A model generated the notes under the pieces. It worked only from the letters and a program-made list of their open reading frames with translations. It had not been told where the DNA came from and searched no databases. A stretch of 64,000 bases of DNA, from NCBI GenBank assembly GCA_965248765.1, contig CBDFKF010000002.1, forward strand, positions 496,001 to 560,000. Reading direction: 5' to 3'. Shown here one piece after another: positions 8,119 through 16,541 of the stretch; within the stretch, counting starts at the first letter, position 1, and every line of letters starts with the position of its first letter. The translations under genes were made by a program, and so were the position numbers. Source of the DNA: CBDFKF01 sp965248765 (lineage in GTDB: Bacteria > Pseudomonadota > Alphaproteobacteria > VGEJ01).

Positions 8119-8925
8119 ATGACTGCCACGTTCACGCGATTGCCGGCGACGCTCCTGGCCGCACTGGCCATTGCCGGCGCCGTTAGCCCAGCCGGCGCGA
8201 TTCCCGCCTCGGACGCCGCTGTAGAGGCGTTCCTTGGCCTCGGCAACGGCGCCCTCGATGTGCTCATCGGCGATAACACAACCGACGGCGCGGCCGTGAA
8301 AACCACCATCGTCGTTGGTGCACCAGACACCACCCTTGCCTTCGATTGGGTATTCGACAGCTTCGATGGCGGCAGCTCGACCTACCAAGACTTCGCGTTC
8401 TTCTCGCTGGTGGGCTCAGGCGGCGAGACGGCGGTGTTCGACCTCCTCGCGGCGAACCCAGGCGGCCCCTACAGCGAGGCGACCACCACCGCGCTCAACA
8501 TCGCCGCCGCCGACACCTACTTGCTCGGCTTTGGCGTGCTCGACGAGCAAGACGCCATCTTCTCGTCGATGCTGCTGCTCGACAACGTGAGCTTGGGCGG
8601 CGCGCCGATCACCGACGGCAGCTTCGAGAACGGCTTGGGCGCGTGGTCAGCGATCGGACCGGTCTCCATCGTCGGCGACTTCAGAGGCAGCTTCGATGGC
8701 TCCGACCCGTTCTTCGACGAATTCAGCCCGACCTCCGGAGCGGCGCAGGCGCTACTCGATTCGGGTGACGGCGATTTTCCAGTCACCCCGGCGAGCTCCG
8801 GCAATGCGACGACCGCGGCCATCCCCGAGCCCGGTACGCTCCTGCCGTTCGGGCTGGGGCTGCTCAGCCTTGGCTTGATGTTTCGGCTTTTTCGGCGGAC
8901 GCACAGGCCGCTGCTGGCGACTTAG
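8119..8925 (+). CDS. PEP-CTERM sorting-domain protein
   Basis: 268 residues. The start at 8119 follows GGAGAGG. A signal peptide (MTATFTRLPATLLAALAIAGAVSPAGA) precedes an acidic, Gly/Ser/Thr-rich body of about 210 residues with beta-strand character. The C-terminus is a textbook PEP-CTERM tripartite signal: IPEPGTL, then a hydrophobic helix (LLPFGLGLLSLGLMF), then a basic tail (RLFRRTHR). Such proteins are cleaved by an exosortase and are associated with extracellular polysaccharide or floc matrix. No exosortase is present in the window. Confidence 0.9.
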   Translation: MTATFTRLPATLLAALAIAGAVSPAGAIPASDAAVEAFLGLGNGALDVLIGDNTTDGAAVKTTIVVGAPDTTLAFDWVFDSFDGGSSTYQDFAFFSLVGSGGETAVFDLLAANPGGPYSEATTTALNIAAADTYLLGFGVLDEQDAIFSSMLLLDNVSLGGAPITDGSFENGLGAWSAIGPVSIVGDFRGSFDGSDPFFDEFSPTSGAAQALLDSGDGDFPVTPASSGNATTAAIPEPGTLLPFGLGLLSLGLMFRLFRRTHRPLLAT

Positions 8926-8935
8926 CCACTCGCCC

Positions 8936-9394
8936 TCACCGTTCGCCGAGGGTGGCTGGGTCGCCCTCGTACCAGCGCAGGCTCAGGCGCACCTTGGCGA
9001 TCTTCCAGCCCTCGGCGGTGCGTTCCATGACCATGCGATAGGCGCCGTGCACGTCGTAGTCGTGCGGTGGAGGTCCGTCGGCCCGGTGATGCGAGGCGAT
9101 GGCATCGGCGAAGAGCACGGCCTCATCGCCGTCGATCGTTACGACATGGTTGGCGATCAGGTGCTGGGTGGTAACCTCTGCGGGGAGAACGCGCTGGTCG
9201 AACGCGATGAAATCCTCCGCCGGTGCGGTTCGCGCCGGGCCGGCGCCGAAATCGGAAAAGTCGGTCTCGAGCTGGTCGGTGAAGCAGGCGCGGAAGCCGG
9301 CCCAGTCCTTGCGATCGAGGTTGAACGCATACTGGGTCGCCCGGTCGATCACCGCCTGCCGATCCAATAGTGCCTGTAGTGCAGCGTCTGTCAT
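8936..9394 (-). CDS. SnoaL-like / NTF2-fold protein
   Basis: 152 residues starting MTDAALQALLDRQAVIDRAT. The pattern fits the SnoaL_4 group: an N-terminal helix, AFNLDRKDWAGFRACFTDQLETDFSD, HLIANHVVTIDGDEA, and the final strands AYRMVMERTAEGWKIAKVRLSLRWYEGD. This cone-shaped alpha+beta fold hosts polyketide cyclases, dehydratases and many uncharacterised proteins. The reaction cannot be assigned. It is convergent with the PEP-CTERM gene and divergent from the GNAT gene. Confidence 0.8.
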   Translation of the reverse strand: MTDAALQALLDRQAVIDRATQYAFNLDRKDWAGFRACFTDQLETDFSDFGAGPARTAPAEDFIAFDQRVLPAEVTTQHLIANHVVTIDGDEAVLFADAIASHHRADGPPPHDYDVHGAYRMVMERTAEGWKIAKVRLSLRWYEGDPATLGER

Positions 9395-9506
9395 CGCGTC
9401 TCCTCCCCGTCCCCATTCTAACGCGCCTAGGGCTCGCGTGGACCGGTGCCCTGCCCTAATCTTGGGCCGAACCGCCCCGACCGACGGCGGATGCCCCGGA
9501 TCCTCG

Positions 9507-10061
9507 GTGAAGAAAAAGGCGCGAGTTGATGAGATTGCGACGCCGCGCCTGCGGCTGCGCCCCATCGATACGGCCGATGGTCCTTCGCTTCACCGCATGT
9601 GGACGGATCCCGACTTTCGGCGCTTTCTCTTCGACGACCAGATCATGCCACCTTCCTTCGTCGCCGACGAGATCGCCGGCAGCCAAGCGCGCTTTGTCCT
9701 CGGGCTGCCAGGTCTCTGGGCCATCGTCCGCCACACCGCGCCGGAGATTGTTGGTATGTGCGGCTTCCGCTTCTTCTACGACCCGCCCGAGCTGCAGCTG
9801 ATCTACGGCATCGCACCGGCACAGTGGGGCCAGGGATTGGCGACCGAGGCGGTGCGCGCGGTGATCGAGGTCGTCTTTGCCGATTACGGCTTTGATGAGG
9901 TGATTGCGGCCGCGGATGCCCCCAACGAAGCGTCGCTCGCGGTCATGCAGCGCGCGGGTATGCGCTACCACAAGCGGGCCGTGAAGGACGGGATCGACAC
10001 CGTCTACTATCGGATCGGCCGCGACGACGCCCAAGCTGCGCGCGAACCTGAGCGTGACTAA
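9507..10061 (+). CDS. GNAT-family N-acetyltransferase (RimJ/RimL type)
   Basis: 184 residues using GTG at 9507. It opens with TPRLRLRPIDTADGPSLHRM, the usual N-terminus of the Acetyltransf_3 group. The acetyl-CoA pyrophosphate loop lies near QGLATEAVRAVIEVVF. The C-terminal block is DEVIAAADAPNEASLAVMQRAGMRY. It would transfer an acetyl group from acetyl-CoA to an amine, either a protein N-terminus or a small molecule. Its last eight bases overlap the next gene, so the two are likely co-translated. Confidence 0.85.
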   Translation: MKKKARVDEIATPRLRLRPIDTADGPSLHRMWTDPDFRRFLFDDQIMPPSFVADEIAGSQARFVLGLPGLWAIVRHTAPEIVGMCGFRFFYDPPELQLIYGIAPAQWGQGLATEAVRAVIEVVFADYGFDEVIAAADAPNEASLAVMQRAGMRYHKRAVKDGIDTVYYRIGRDDAQAAREPERD

Positions 10062-10497
10062 CCGAATCGCCGCCACGCTACTGGTTGCCAGCGCACTCGC
10101 CGCGTTGCCGTGGCCTGCGCACGCCGCGCGCATCGCTGCCGCGTGCGAGGCGCCAGTGGGCTGGCGGTTCGAGCATGGCATCGAAATGCCGCTGGTCGAC
10201 GACCGGCTGAGCGCCCGCCCGGTGATCGTCTGGGAGGAAGGTGCGAGCGAAGCGCTCGTCATCCTCGAGACCGGCATCAGCGAGGCGGCCTCGCCGTGGA
10301 TCGAGACCGCGCAGGTCCTTCAGGCCACTCCTGAGCGCCTGACCCTCCTGCTCGCCTACGATCGCGCCGTCGCCATCTACTCAGTCTACCTCGGCGCTGA
10401 GACGTTGATCCTGTCCGTACACACCAGGGGTGAGGGCGATCACCAGGGCGCCGCCGCGAAGCTGCTTCGCGCCCGCTGTCGCATAATGCGCGGATAG
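10054..10497 (+). CDS. Exported protein of unknown function
   Basis: 147 residues from GTG 10054, overlapping the GNAT stop. The N-terminus is a signal peptide (MTNRIAATLLVASALAALPWPAHA). The mature part has two cysteines (AAACEAP and RARCRIM) that could form a disulfide joining its ends. I recognise no family. The overlap suggests coupled expression with the acetyltransferase. Confidence 0.6.
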   Translation: MTNRIAATLLVASALAALPWPAHAARIAAACEAPVGWRFEHGIEMPLVDDRLSARPVIVWEEGASEALVILETGISEAASPWIETAQVLQATPERLTLLLAYDRAVAIYSVYLGAETLILSVHTRGEGDHQGAAAKLLRARCRIMRG

Positions 10498-10565
10498 CGC
10501 GGCGCTTGAAGTTGGGGTGGCTGTACCGCAGCATCACGCCTTCGCAGACGATCGCGATCCACCCC

Positions 10566-10757
10566 ATGCTCGAACTCATCCTGGAACGTTGGAACAATGC
10601 CGACGGCAGCGTGGACCACTTGTGGTCGATCTGGCGGGACGGCCGCCGCGATCACATGGGCGGTCCCCACACGACGATGGCTGCAGCGGAGGCCGAAGCC
10701 ATCGCCTTCTGCCGCGATCAGCTCGACGGCGCGCCCGACCGTATCACCCGGCTCTGA
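10566..10757 (+). CDS. Small protein of unknown function
   Basis: 63 residues from MLELILERWNNADGSVDHLW; a start at 10506 would add 20 residues. The composition is acidic and polar, with HLWSIWRDGRRDHMGGPHTT and a C-terminal helix AAAEAEAIAFCRDQLD. It sits 27 bases before a dehydrogenase gene on the same strand. No family is recognised. Confidence 0.45.
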   Translation: MLELILERWNNADGSVDHLWSIWRDGRRDHMGGPHTTMAAAEAEAIAFCRDQLDGAPDRITRL

Positions 10758-10784
10758 GCGCACCAAACAACGAAAGGCCCGAAC

Positions 10785-11690
10785 ATGAGCGACAAACCAA
10801 AGATCGGCTGGATCGGCGTCGGCCTGATGGGCCATGGCGCGGCCAAGAATATTCTGGAGGCCGGCTACCCGATGATGGTCAAGGGCAATCGCAACCGGGT
10901 GCCGGTCGAAGACCTGTGTGGCCGTGGCGCGACCGAGGCGGAAAGCCCGGCGGCGATGGCCCGCGACTGCGATGTGGTGTTCGCCTGCGTACCGTCGAGC
11001 GAGATAGTCGAGGCGGTGGTCTTCGGCGACGACGGCATCCTCTCCGCCGCCCACGACGGCCTCACGTTCGTCGATTGCACCACCTCTGAGCCGGAATCGA
11101 CGCTCAAGATCGCAGCAGCGCTCGCCGAGCGCGGCACGAAAATGCTCGATGCACCGTTCAGCCGCACCCCCAACGAGGCCGAAGAGGGCCGGCTCAACTG
11201 CATGATCGGCGGCGATGCGGCGCTTGTGGAATCGCTGCGGCCGGTTTTCGAGGCCTTTTGTGAGCACATCTTCCACGTCGGGGCCCAAGGCGCCGGCAAC
11301 CACATCAAGCTCTTCAACAACCTCTTGTCGATGTGCGCGACCGCGTTGGTGGCCGAGGCCACCGCGGCCGCCTCCAAGCTCGGCCTCGATCTGCAGACGT
11401 TCTACGACGTCGTCTCGGTCGGCGGCGGCGATAGCCGGGTGCTCCGGGTCATGCTGCCGTGGGCGTTGCGCGGCGATGCCAGCCTGTTCCAAGCCGCGTT
11501 GTGGATCGGCGCCCGCGACCTCGACATCTTCATTCGCACCGCCGCGAAGGGTGGCGCACCCTCATCGATGGCGCGTGCAGCGAAGGAGCTGTTTGAGCTC
11601 GCTGAGGCGCGGGGCCACGGCGAGCGCTACATGCCCTGCCTTGCCGAGGTGCTCGCCGCCGAGGCCGGCGGCCACATCCGCGACTTCTGA
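10785..11690 (+). CDS. NAD(P)-dependent beta-hydroxyacid dehydrogenase (3-hydroxyisobutyrate dehydrogenase family)
   Basis: 301 residues. The Rossmann start is KIGWIGVGLMGHGAAKNILEAGYPM (GxGxMG), although the usual third glycine region is slightly changed. The substrate-binding segment is FVDCTTSEPEST...MLDAPFSRTPNEAEEGRLNCMIGG, and the catalytic lysine is in GAGNHIKLFNNLL. It oxidises or reduces a 3-hydroxy acid; tartronate semialdehyde or 3-hydroxyisobutyrate are typical. The substrate is not assignable. It is convergent with the ThDP decarboxylase pair. Confidence 0.87.
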   Translation: MSDKPKIGWIGVGLMGHGAAKNILEAGYPMMVKGNRNRVPVEDLCGRGATEAESPAAMARDCDVVFACVPSSEIVEAVVFGDDGILSAAHDGLTFVDCTTSEPESTLKIAAALAERGTKMLDAPFSRTPNEAEEGRLNCMIGGDAALVESLRPVFEAFCEHIFHVGAQGAGNHIKLFNNLLSMCATALVAEATAAASKLGLDLQTFYDVVSVGGGDSRVLRVMLPWALRGDASLFQAALWIGARDLDIFIRTAAKGGAPSSMARAAKELFELAEARGHGERYMPCLAEVLAAEAGGHIRDF

Positions 11691-11723
11691 TGGTTCGAGA
11701 CGGCGCTTTGCGCCTCCTCACCA
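11690..11723. repeat. REP-like 34-bp intergenic repeat, copy A
   Basis: An exact inverted copy lies at 17654-17687. It is internally palindromic around GGCGC-TTT-GCGCC and starts at the stop codon of the dehydrogenase, between convergent genes. It may act as a bidirectional terminator or REP element. Confidence 0.8.
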
Positions 11724-11816
11724 GGAGGGACGTTCTCGAATGCGAAGGCCCCTCTTCCAGAGGAGCAGCCCGAGGAGCTGCGTCTCGAAAGATGAGGTTG
11801 CAGCCAATCGGCGGCG

Positions 11817-12398
11817 CTACGCCTCGCTGAGGAGCGCCCGGCGAAAACGGGTCTTCAGGTGCACGCCATCGCGCGGTGGCAGCACCAGCGGCAACGGATC
11901 GGCGGCCACCTTGATGTTCAGAAACACCGGCCCCGGTGCGCCGTACCAGGACGAGAGCGCCGCCGCGAGACCAGCATCGTCATCGATGCGCCTTGCCGCC
12001 GCGAAGCCTGCCGCCGCTGCCACGCCCGCCAGGTCGACCCCAAACGCGGTGTGGGTGCGCTGCATGCCGGTTTCGCCGTAGCGCTCGTTATCGATCACCG
12101 CGATCGCCAGGTTGGACGGCGCTTGGGCGGCAACCGTTGCCAACGAGCCGAGGCCCATCAGCATCTCACCGTCGCCGGTGATCACCAGCACCCGCCGCGC
12201 CGGCTGGGCGAGCGCCAGCCCGAGTCCGATCGGCACCGCCCCGCCCATCGCCCCCCACAAGCCGAAGTTGAGCGGATCGTCGCCGGCCGCGGCCGCATCC
12301 CAGACGCAGGCACCGAGGCCCAGCACCGCCGGCGCCCCGGCCCGCTCGGCGAGCAGGGCGGCGACCACCGCGCGACGATCGAGGATGGGGCCGCTCAT
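11817..12398 (-). CDS. ThDP-binding subunit of a sulfopyruvate/phosphonopyruvate decarboxylase-like enzyme (beta)
   Basis: 193 residues. The ThDP/Mg motif is ITGDGEMLMGLGSLATVAAQ ... LAIAVIDNERYGETG (GDG then about 27 residues to DN). Further blocks are GLWGAMGGAVPIGLGLALA and HTAFGVDLAGVAAAAGF. This is the C-terminal (PP) domain half of a split decarboxylase, like ComE. The ATG overlaps the alpha gene stop by four bases (ATGA), so the subunits are made together. The reaction would be decarboxylation of a 2-oxo acid such as sulfopyruvate. A sulfate-activation gene lies about 6 kb away but is not in the same operon. Confidence 0.75.
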   Translation of the reverse strand: MSGPILDRRAVVAALLAERAGAPAVLGLGACVWDAAAAGDDPLNFGLWGAMGGAVPIGLGLALAQPARRVLVITGDGEMLMGLGSLATVAAQAPSNLAIAVIDNERYGETGMQRTHTAFGVDLAGVAAAAGFAAARRIDDDAGLAAALSSWYGAPGPVFLNIKVAADPLPLVLPPRDGVHLKTRFRRALLSEA

Positions 12399-12925
12399 TT
12401 GTCGAAGCTCTTGACGCCGATCACGGCCTGGGCGACCAGGACCGCCTCGCGCTGCTCTGCCGTGAAGGCGGCACGCGCCGCTGCCGCGGCCTTCTCCGCG
12501 ACCTCGGCCGTCGACTCGGCGCGATGGACATGAACGCCGGCGATCTCGAGCACGCGGGGCGTGGCGGCACCCATCGGCACCTGCCACTCGTTCAACTCGC
12601 CGGCCTCGCCGCGCATGGTCACCAGCATGAACAGCGGGAAGCAGCAGGTGCGCATCAGCGAGAGCATATTGAGAATGTTGCCGACCCCGCTACTCTGCAT
12701 GAGCAGCGCCGCCTTGTGCCCGCCAAGCCACGCGCCGGCGACCAAGGCCACCCCCTCCTCCTCGCTCGTCAAAGTGATCGTCCGCATCGCCGGGTCGGCC
12801 TCGCACAGTTGGATGAGGCGGGTGAGCCCAGCGTCTGGGACGTGCGCGACTTGGGTGACCCCGAGCTCTTGCAGCGCTTGGTGGACGGCGGTGGGCCAAT
12901 CGACCCCCGAAGCGGCCTCGCTCAC
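12395..12925 (-). CDS. ThDP-enzyme pyrimidine-domain subunit, ComD-like (alpha)
   Basis: 176 residues from GTG 12925. LGVTQVAHVPDAGLTRLIQL is followed by the Pyr-domain glutamate in SEEEGVALVAGAWLGG and by MQSSGVGNILNMLSLMRTC. It is the partner half of the downstream PP-domain subunit. Together they make one ThDP site at the subunit interface, as in sulfopyruvate decarboxylase ComDE. It overlaps the small exported protein gene by four bases. Phosphonopyruvate decarboxylase is the main alternative; no PEP mutase is nearby. Confidence 0.75.
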   Translation of the reverse strand: MSEAASGVDWPTAVHQALQELGVTQVAHVPDAGLTRLIQLCEADPAMRTITLTSEEEGVALVAGAWLGGHKAALLMQSSGVGNILNMLSLMRTCCFPLFMLVTMRGEAGELNEWQVPMGAATPRVLEIAGVHVHRAESTAEVAEKAAAAARAAFTAEQREAVLVAQAVIGVKSFDK

Positions 12926-13284
12926 GGCAGTTCGACCGTCATCTCGGCACCGCCGTCGCCGTGCACGCTGTCATGAGCGCGGATCGTCACGTGCGGCACC
13001 CCGGCCGGGATCGCGATGCCGCTCAGGGAACGGGTGAAGGGCTGCTCGGTTTCGTGCGGATGCAGCAAGGTGCGGGTGCCGTAAACGGTGCCGTCGGGAC
13101 CGATCACGTCCCACTTGTCGGCGTAGTGATCCCAGCCCTCATCACCGTGTTGCACGGTCACGCGAAAGGAGTAGTTGCCTCCGCGTGCGTTTACCTCGAC
13201 ACCGACGACGTCGGCCTCGCCCGCCGTCGCGCTGGCGCCCGCCAGGACCGCGACGGCCACCACCACAACTCCCACCAACCGCAT
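12922..13284 (-). CDS. Small exported protein of unknown function
   Basis: 120 residues with a signal peptide (MRLVGVVVVAVAVLAGASATAGEA). The mature part is beta-rich: VEVNARGGNYSFRVTVQHGDEGWDHYADKWDVIGPDGTVYGTRTL, and it ends HDSVHGDGGAEMTVELP. I cannot name a characterised family. The four-base overlap with the ComD-like gene implies co-expression, possibly as a periplasmic binding or accessory protein. Confidence 0.65.
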   Translation of the reverse strand: MRLVGVVVVAVAVLAGASATAGEADVVGVEVNARGGNYSFRVTVQHGDEGWDHYADKWDVIGPDGTVYGTRTLLHPHETEQPFTRSLSGIAIPAGVPHVTIRAHDSVHGDGGAEMTVELP

Positions 13285-13385
13285 GCGCGCGACCCTAATC
13301 ACATTGGCGACGGGAGCCACCCTTTTGTCGTGCCGGCCTTGGGCGCCCCATGCCATGATGGCCCTCGGGACGGCACAGGGACGAC

Positions 13386-13778
13386 ATGAGCGAAAAGACC
13401 GAGGCTGAGTGGCGCGAGAAGCTCACGCCCGAGCAGTACCGCGTCACGCGTGAGAAAGGGACCGAGCGCGCGTTCTCCGGCAAGTACTGCGACAGCAAGG
13501 ACGAGGGCACCTATACCTGCATCTGCTGCGGCGAGCCGCTGTTCAGGTCCGAGGCCAAGTTCGATTCCGGCACCGGCTGGCCGAGCTTCACCGCGCCGAT
13601 CGCCGAGAGCAAGGTCGCGACCGAGACCGACGCCAGCCACGGCATGGTCCGCACCGAGGCCCTGTGCGCCGGTTGCGGCGCCCACCTCGGCCACGTCTTT
13701 CCCGACGGCCCCGCGCCGACCGGCCAGCGCTATTGCATGAACTCGGCGTCACTCGACCTAGAGCGCGACAAGGACTGA
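13386..13778 (+). CDS. msrB: Peptide-methionine (R)-S-oxide reductase MsrB
   Basis: 130 residues. Two zinc-binding CxxC pairs are visible (CICCGEP and CAGCGAHLGHVF). FDSGTGWPSFTAPI is the substrate pocket and RYCMNSASL carries the catalytic cysteine. A second resolving cysteine is not obvious. It reduces methionine-R-sulfoxide in proteins in the cytoplasm. The length is typical of stand-alone MsrB. Confidence 0.95.
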   Translation: MSEKTEAEWREKLTPEQYRVTREKGTERAFSGKYCDSKDEGTYTCICCGEPLFRSEAKFDSGTGWPSFTAPIAESKVATETDASHGMVRTEALCAGCGAHLGHVFPDGPAPTGQRYCMNSASLDLERDKD

Positions 13779-13780
13779 CT

Positions 13781-13808
13781 CTCTCCAGCCCGCGGGAGGG
13801 GCCGGAGA
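13781..13808. terminator. Inverted repeat between convergent genes, likely bidirectional terminator
   Basis: CTCTCCAGCCC (13781-13791) pairs with GGGCCGGAGAG (13798-13808) at 10 of 11 positions with a six-base loop. It lies directly between the msrB stop and the convergent membrane-protein gene. No long T-run is present. Confidence 0.6.
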
Positions 13809-13819
13809 GATGGAAGCCC

Positions 13820-14236
13820 CTAACGCGCGATGATCTGGAAGTTCTCGACCAGCAGGTAGGCGAACAGCACCGCGCCGGCAATGCCGCCCGCGAGCGCGAC
13901 ACCATGGTTGATCCAGCTGCCGCGCCAGGTGAGCTGTAGGCGGAATATCCCGGTCGCCGGATCGCGCCTCGCGTGGATCGCCGGAACCCCGTTGAGAATG
14001 AGCGCGGCGAGCACACCGCCTACCACCACCGGCGGCTGCACGAGCGCCGCCAGCACATAGCCGAGCGGCGCTGTCGCGGGATCGGCGATCGCGTTGCTGA
14101 GACCGCTGAGGCCCAAAAGTGAATGGAACAGGCCGCCGACCACGATCAAAAGGGCCGGCGTCAAGGTGACGAGCCCGATCCAAGCGTACCAGCGCCGCCA
14201 CGCGGGTCGGCCGGTATCGCCGAGCCCAATGGTCAT
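13820..14236 (-). CDS. Small multi-pass membrane protein of unknown function
   Basis: 138 residues with about four hydrophobic segments: WYAWIGLVTLTPALLIVVGGLF, LGYVLAALVQPPVVVGGVLAALIL and GVALAGGIAGAVLFAYLLVEN are clear. No catalytic motif is visible. The start overlaps the end of the FAD-oxidoreductase gene by four bases, so they form an operon. Confidence 0.65.
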   Translation of the reverse strand: MTIGLGDTGRPAWRRWYAWIGLVTLTPALLIVVGGLFHSLLGLSGLSNAIADPATAPLGYVLAALVQPPVVVGGVLAALILNGVPAIHARRDPATGIFRLQLTWRGSWINHGVALAGGIAGAVLFAYLLVENFQIIAR

Positions 14237-15630
14237 CCGCTAGGGGCGATGTTCTGGTTGAGGCGGAACAGGTTTATCGGATCGTAGCGGTCCTTGAGCA
14301 CCACCAAGCGCTCGTATTTGCCGGGGCCGAATGCCTGTTCGATCTTGTCGTGGCCCTCGTCGAGGTAGTTCGCATAGACCCCGCCATAGGCGTGCTTCTG
14401 CACGCCATCCCACATCGAGCGCGCCCACGAGATGTTGGCCTCGTCCTCGGCGCGATCCTCCCAGGCGGCGACCACGAGGAAGTTGAACTTGGCCTCGCGA
14501 TGATCAAAGGCGGTCGCCTCGCGGGCCACCCCGTTCATTGCTCCGCCGACGCCCTCGAACAACATCTGCGCATGGCGGCTCGGCGCCCGTTCGAATGAAT
14601 CGACCACCGCATCGATGGCGCCATCGGCGAGCTCTTTGAGGAACGTCGACTTCCAATAGTTCGGAATGCCCGTCGGCGCCGTGGCATCGAACAGCGTCTG
14701 GACCTGGGTGTAGGTGGTCGGACCGCACGTATCCATGAGCGGGGTGCCGAACGCGCGGAACGGCGCCACCACCCGTTCACCCTCCGCCACCGGTCCGTTG
14801 TAGACGAGGATGAAGGCGGCGAACGGACTGCCGTCCTCAGGCGAGATGCCGAGGCCCGCATCCAGACCGAGCTCCGGCGGCGCCGCGTCGTAGTGATCGC
14901 GGTAGAAGCGGAACAGGTCGCGCGCGGCCGAAAGCGGATGCACCACTACCCCGCCATACATCGGACTGACCGGATGCACGCGAAAGACGAAGTTGGTGAC
15001 GATGCCGAAATTGCCGCCGCCACCGCGCAAGCCCCACAGCAGATCCGCGTTCTCCTCCTCGCTCGCGTGCACGAACTCGCCGGTGCCGGTAACGACATCG
15101 GCCGCGATGAGATTATCACAGCTGAGCCCGTGCTTGCGCATCAGCCAGCCGATGCCGCCGCCGAGCGTGAGCCCAGCGATGCCCGTGGTCGAGACCAGCC
15201 CGCCGGTGGTGGCGAGATCGAAGGCCTGGGTCTCGATATCGAAGTCGAGCCAGGTTGCCCCGCCCTCGGCGCGGGCGATGCGCTCAGCCGGATCGACCAC
15301 GACCGAGCGCATGCGCGAGAGATCGATGGTGATCCCACCGTCGCACAACGCATAGCCGGCGACGGTGTGGCCACCGCCCCGGACCGAGACCAGAACCTGG
15401 TGTTCGCGGGCGAAGCGGACAGCGCGTAGGACATCGCCGACCCCGGCGCATTGGACGATCAGTGCCGGGCGACGATCTATCATGCCGTTGTAGAGCGCGC
15501 GCGCGGCCTCGTAGTCGGCATCGCCCGGTGCGAGTGCCCGGCCGCGGAGGCCCTCGATAAAGTCCTCGATCGCCCCGGCCTCGACCGCCGCCGCGCCCCC
15601 GCTCAAGCCCTTGAGCTTCATCTCCGTCAT
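14233..15630 (-). CDS. FAD-linked oxidoreductase, berberine-bridge-enzyme-like (PCMH/VAO family)
   Basis: 465 residues. The PCMH FAD-binding domain includes RPALIVQCAGVGDVLRAVRFA, VRGGGHTVAGYALCDGGITIDLSRM (the histidine used for FAD attachment in many homologues), and GLVSTTGIAGLTLGGGIGWL. The C-terminal BBE segment reads YANYLDEGHDKIEQAFGPGKYERLVVLKDRYDPINLFRLNQNI, ending near the stop as expected. The cysteine that gives bicovalent FAD is not at the usual GxCxxxG place, so attachment is probably only through histidine. It oxidises a sugar, alcohol or aromatic substrate that cannot be named. Confidence 0.88.
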   Translation of the reverse strand: MTEMKLKGLSGGAAAVEAGAIEDFIEGLRGRALAPGDADYEAARALYNGMIDRRPALIVQCAGVGDVLRAVRFAREHQVLVSVRGGGHTVAGYALCDGGITIDLSRMRSVVVDPAERIARAEGGATWLDFDIETQAFDLATTGGLVSTTGIAGLTLGGGIGWLMRKHGLSCDNLIAADVVTGTGEFVHASEEENADLLWGLRGGGGNFGIVTNFVFRVHPVSPMYGGVVVHPLSAARDLFRFYRDHYDAAPPELGLDAGLGISPEDGSPFAAFILVYNGPVAEGERVVAPFRAFGTPLMDTCGPTTYTQVQTLFDATAPTGIPNYWKSTFLKELADGAIDAVVDSFERAPSRHAQMLFEGVGGAMNGVAREATAFDHREAKFNFLVVAAWEDRAEDEANISWARSMWDGVQKHAYGGVYANYLDEGHDKIEQAFGPGKYERLVVLKDRYDPINLFRLNQNIAPSG

Positions 15631-15671
15631 CGCGTCCCTCGCCTACTCTCGTCCGCCGCGCATCGCCGCAC

Positions 15672-16448
15672 TCACCCGGTCTGCGTCAGGAACTCCGGCA
15701 GGATACAGCCGCCGTCGACGACCAGCGTCTGGCCGGTGACGTACTTCGCCTCATCGCTTGCGAAGAACAGCAGCACATGCGCCACATCCTCCGGATCGCC
15801 GAGTTTGCCCATGGGGACCGGCGCGGCGATCTCATCGAGCGTCTTCTGATCGAGCAAGGCAGCTACCCCGTCGGAGAGGATCGGGCCGGGCTCGACCGCA
15901 TTTACGGTGATGTGGTGCTTGGCGAGCTCGACGGCCGCGGTTCGTACCAGCCCATTTATGCCGCCCTTCGAGGCGGCGTAGTGAGCCAACCCTGGGATCG
16001 CCGTCTTGGGTCCGGTGGTCGAGGAGGTCACCGCAATGCGGCCATAGCTCTGCGCAATCATGTGCCCGAGGCAAGCCTGGATCGATAGGAATACGCCTTT
16101 GAGGTTGACCGCGATGACCCGGTCCCACTCGTCCTCGGCCATGGCCTCGAGCGGACTCATCGGATAAATCCCAGCGTTCGGGCACAGGATGTCGATACGC
16201 CCGAAACGTTCGAGCGCCGTCACCACCATCGCGCGACACGCCTCCGCTGAGCGGACATCGACGCCGACGTGTGCGCTGTCGGCACCGCGCTCGCGGAGCT
16301 TCGCCGCAGTCTTGCCAGCCGCGGCCTCGTTGATATCGGCGATCACGACTTTGGCGCCCTCGCGGGCAAAGACCTCGGCGGTGGCCCGCCCGATGCCCTG
16401 GGCGGCGCCGGTAACGATTGCTACCTTGCCCTCGAGCCTACCCGCCAT
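15672..16448 (-). CDS. Short-chain dehydrogenase/reductase (SDR), FabG-like
   Basis: 258 residues. The cofactor motif is KVAIVTGAAQGIGRATAEVF (TGxxxGIG), followed by VIADIN (the acidic residue suggests NAD preference), CPNAGI, the catalytic Ser in TSSTTG, and YAASKGGINGL (YxxxK). The C-terminus DEAKYVTGQTLVVDGG is classical. It would oxidise a secondary alcohol. It lies 41 bases downstream of the FAD-oxidoreductase start on the same strand; a shared pathway is possible. Confidence 0.9.
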   Translation of the reverse strand: MAGRLEGKVAIVTGAAQGIGRATAEVFAREGAKVVIADINEAAAGKTAAKLRERGADSAHVGVDVRSAEACRAMVVTALERFGRIDILCPNAGIYPMSPLEAMAEDEWDRVIAVNLKGVFLSIQACLGHMIAQSYGRIAVTSSTTGPKTAIPGLAHYAASKGGINGLVRTAAVELAKHHITVNAVEPGPILSDGVAALLDQKTLDEIAAPVPMGKLGDPEDVAHVLLFFASDEAKYVTGQTLVVDGGCILPEFLTQTG

Positions 16449-16541
16449 CGTCGCCTCCTGCCCGCGCGTCCTCCTCCCACATTGTCCCCCAACCGGCAGC
16501 CGATTACGATGCCGATTCCCCAAAAGCCCTGGAGTGAAAGC

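Noticed and set aside
12395..12925. Assigning comD/comE as coenzyme M biosynthesis genes
   Set aside because: No other coenzyme M genes are present; only the split decarboxylase architecture is supported.
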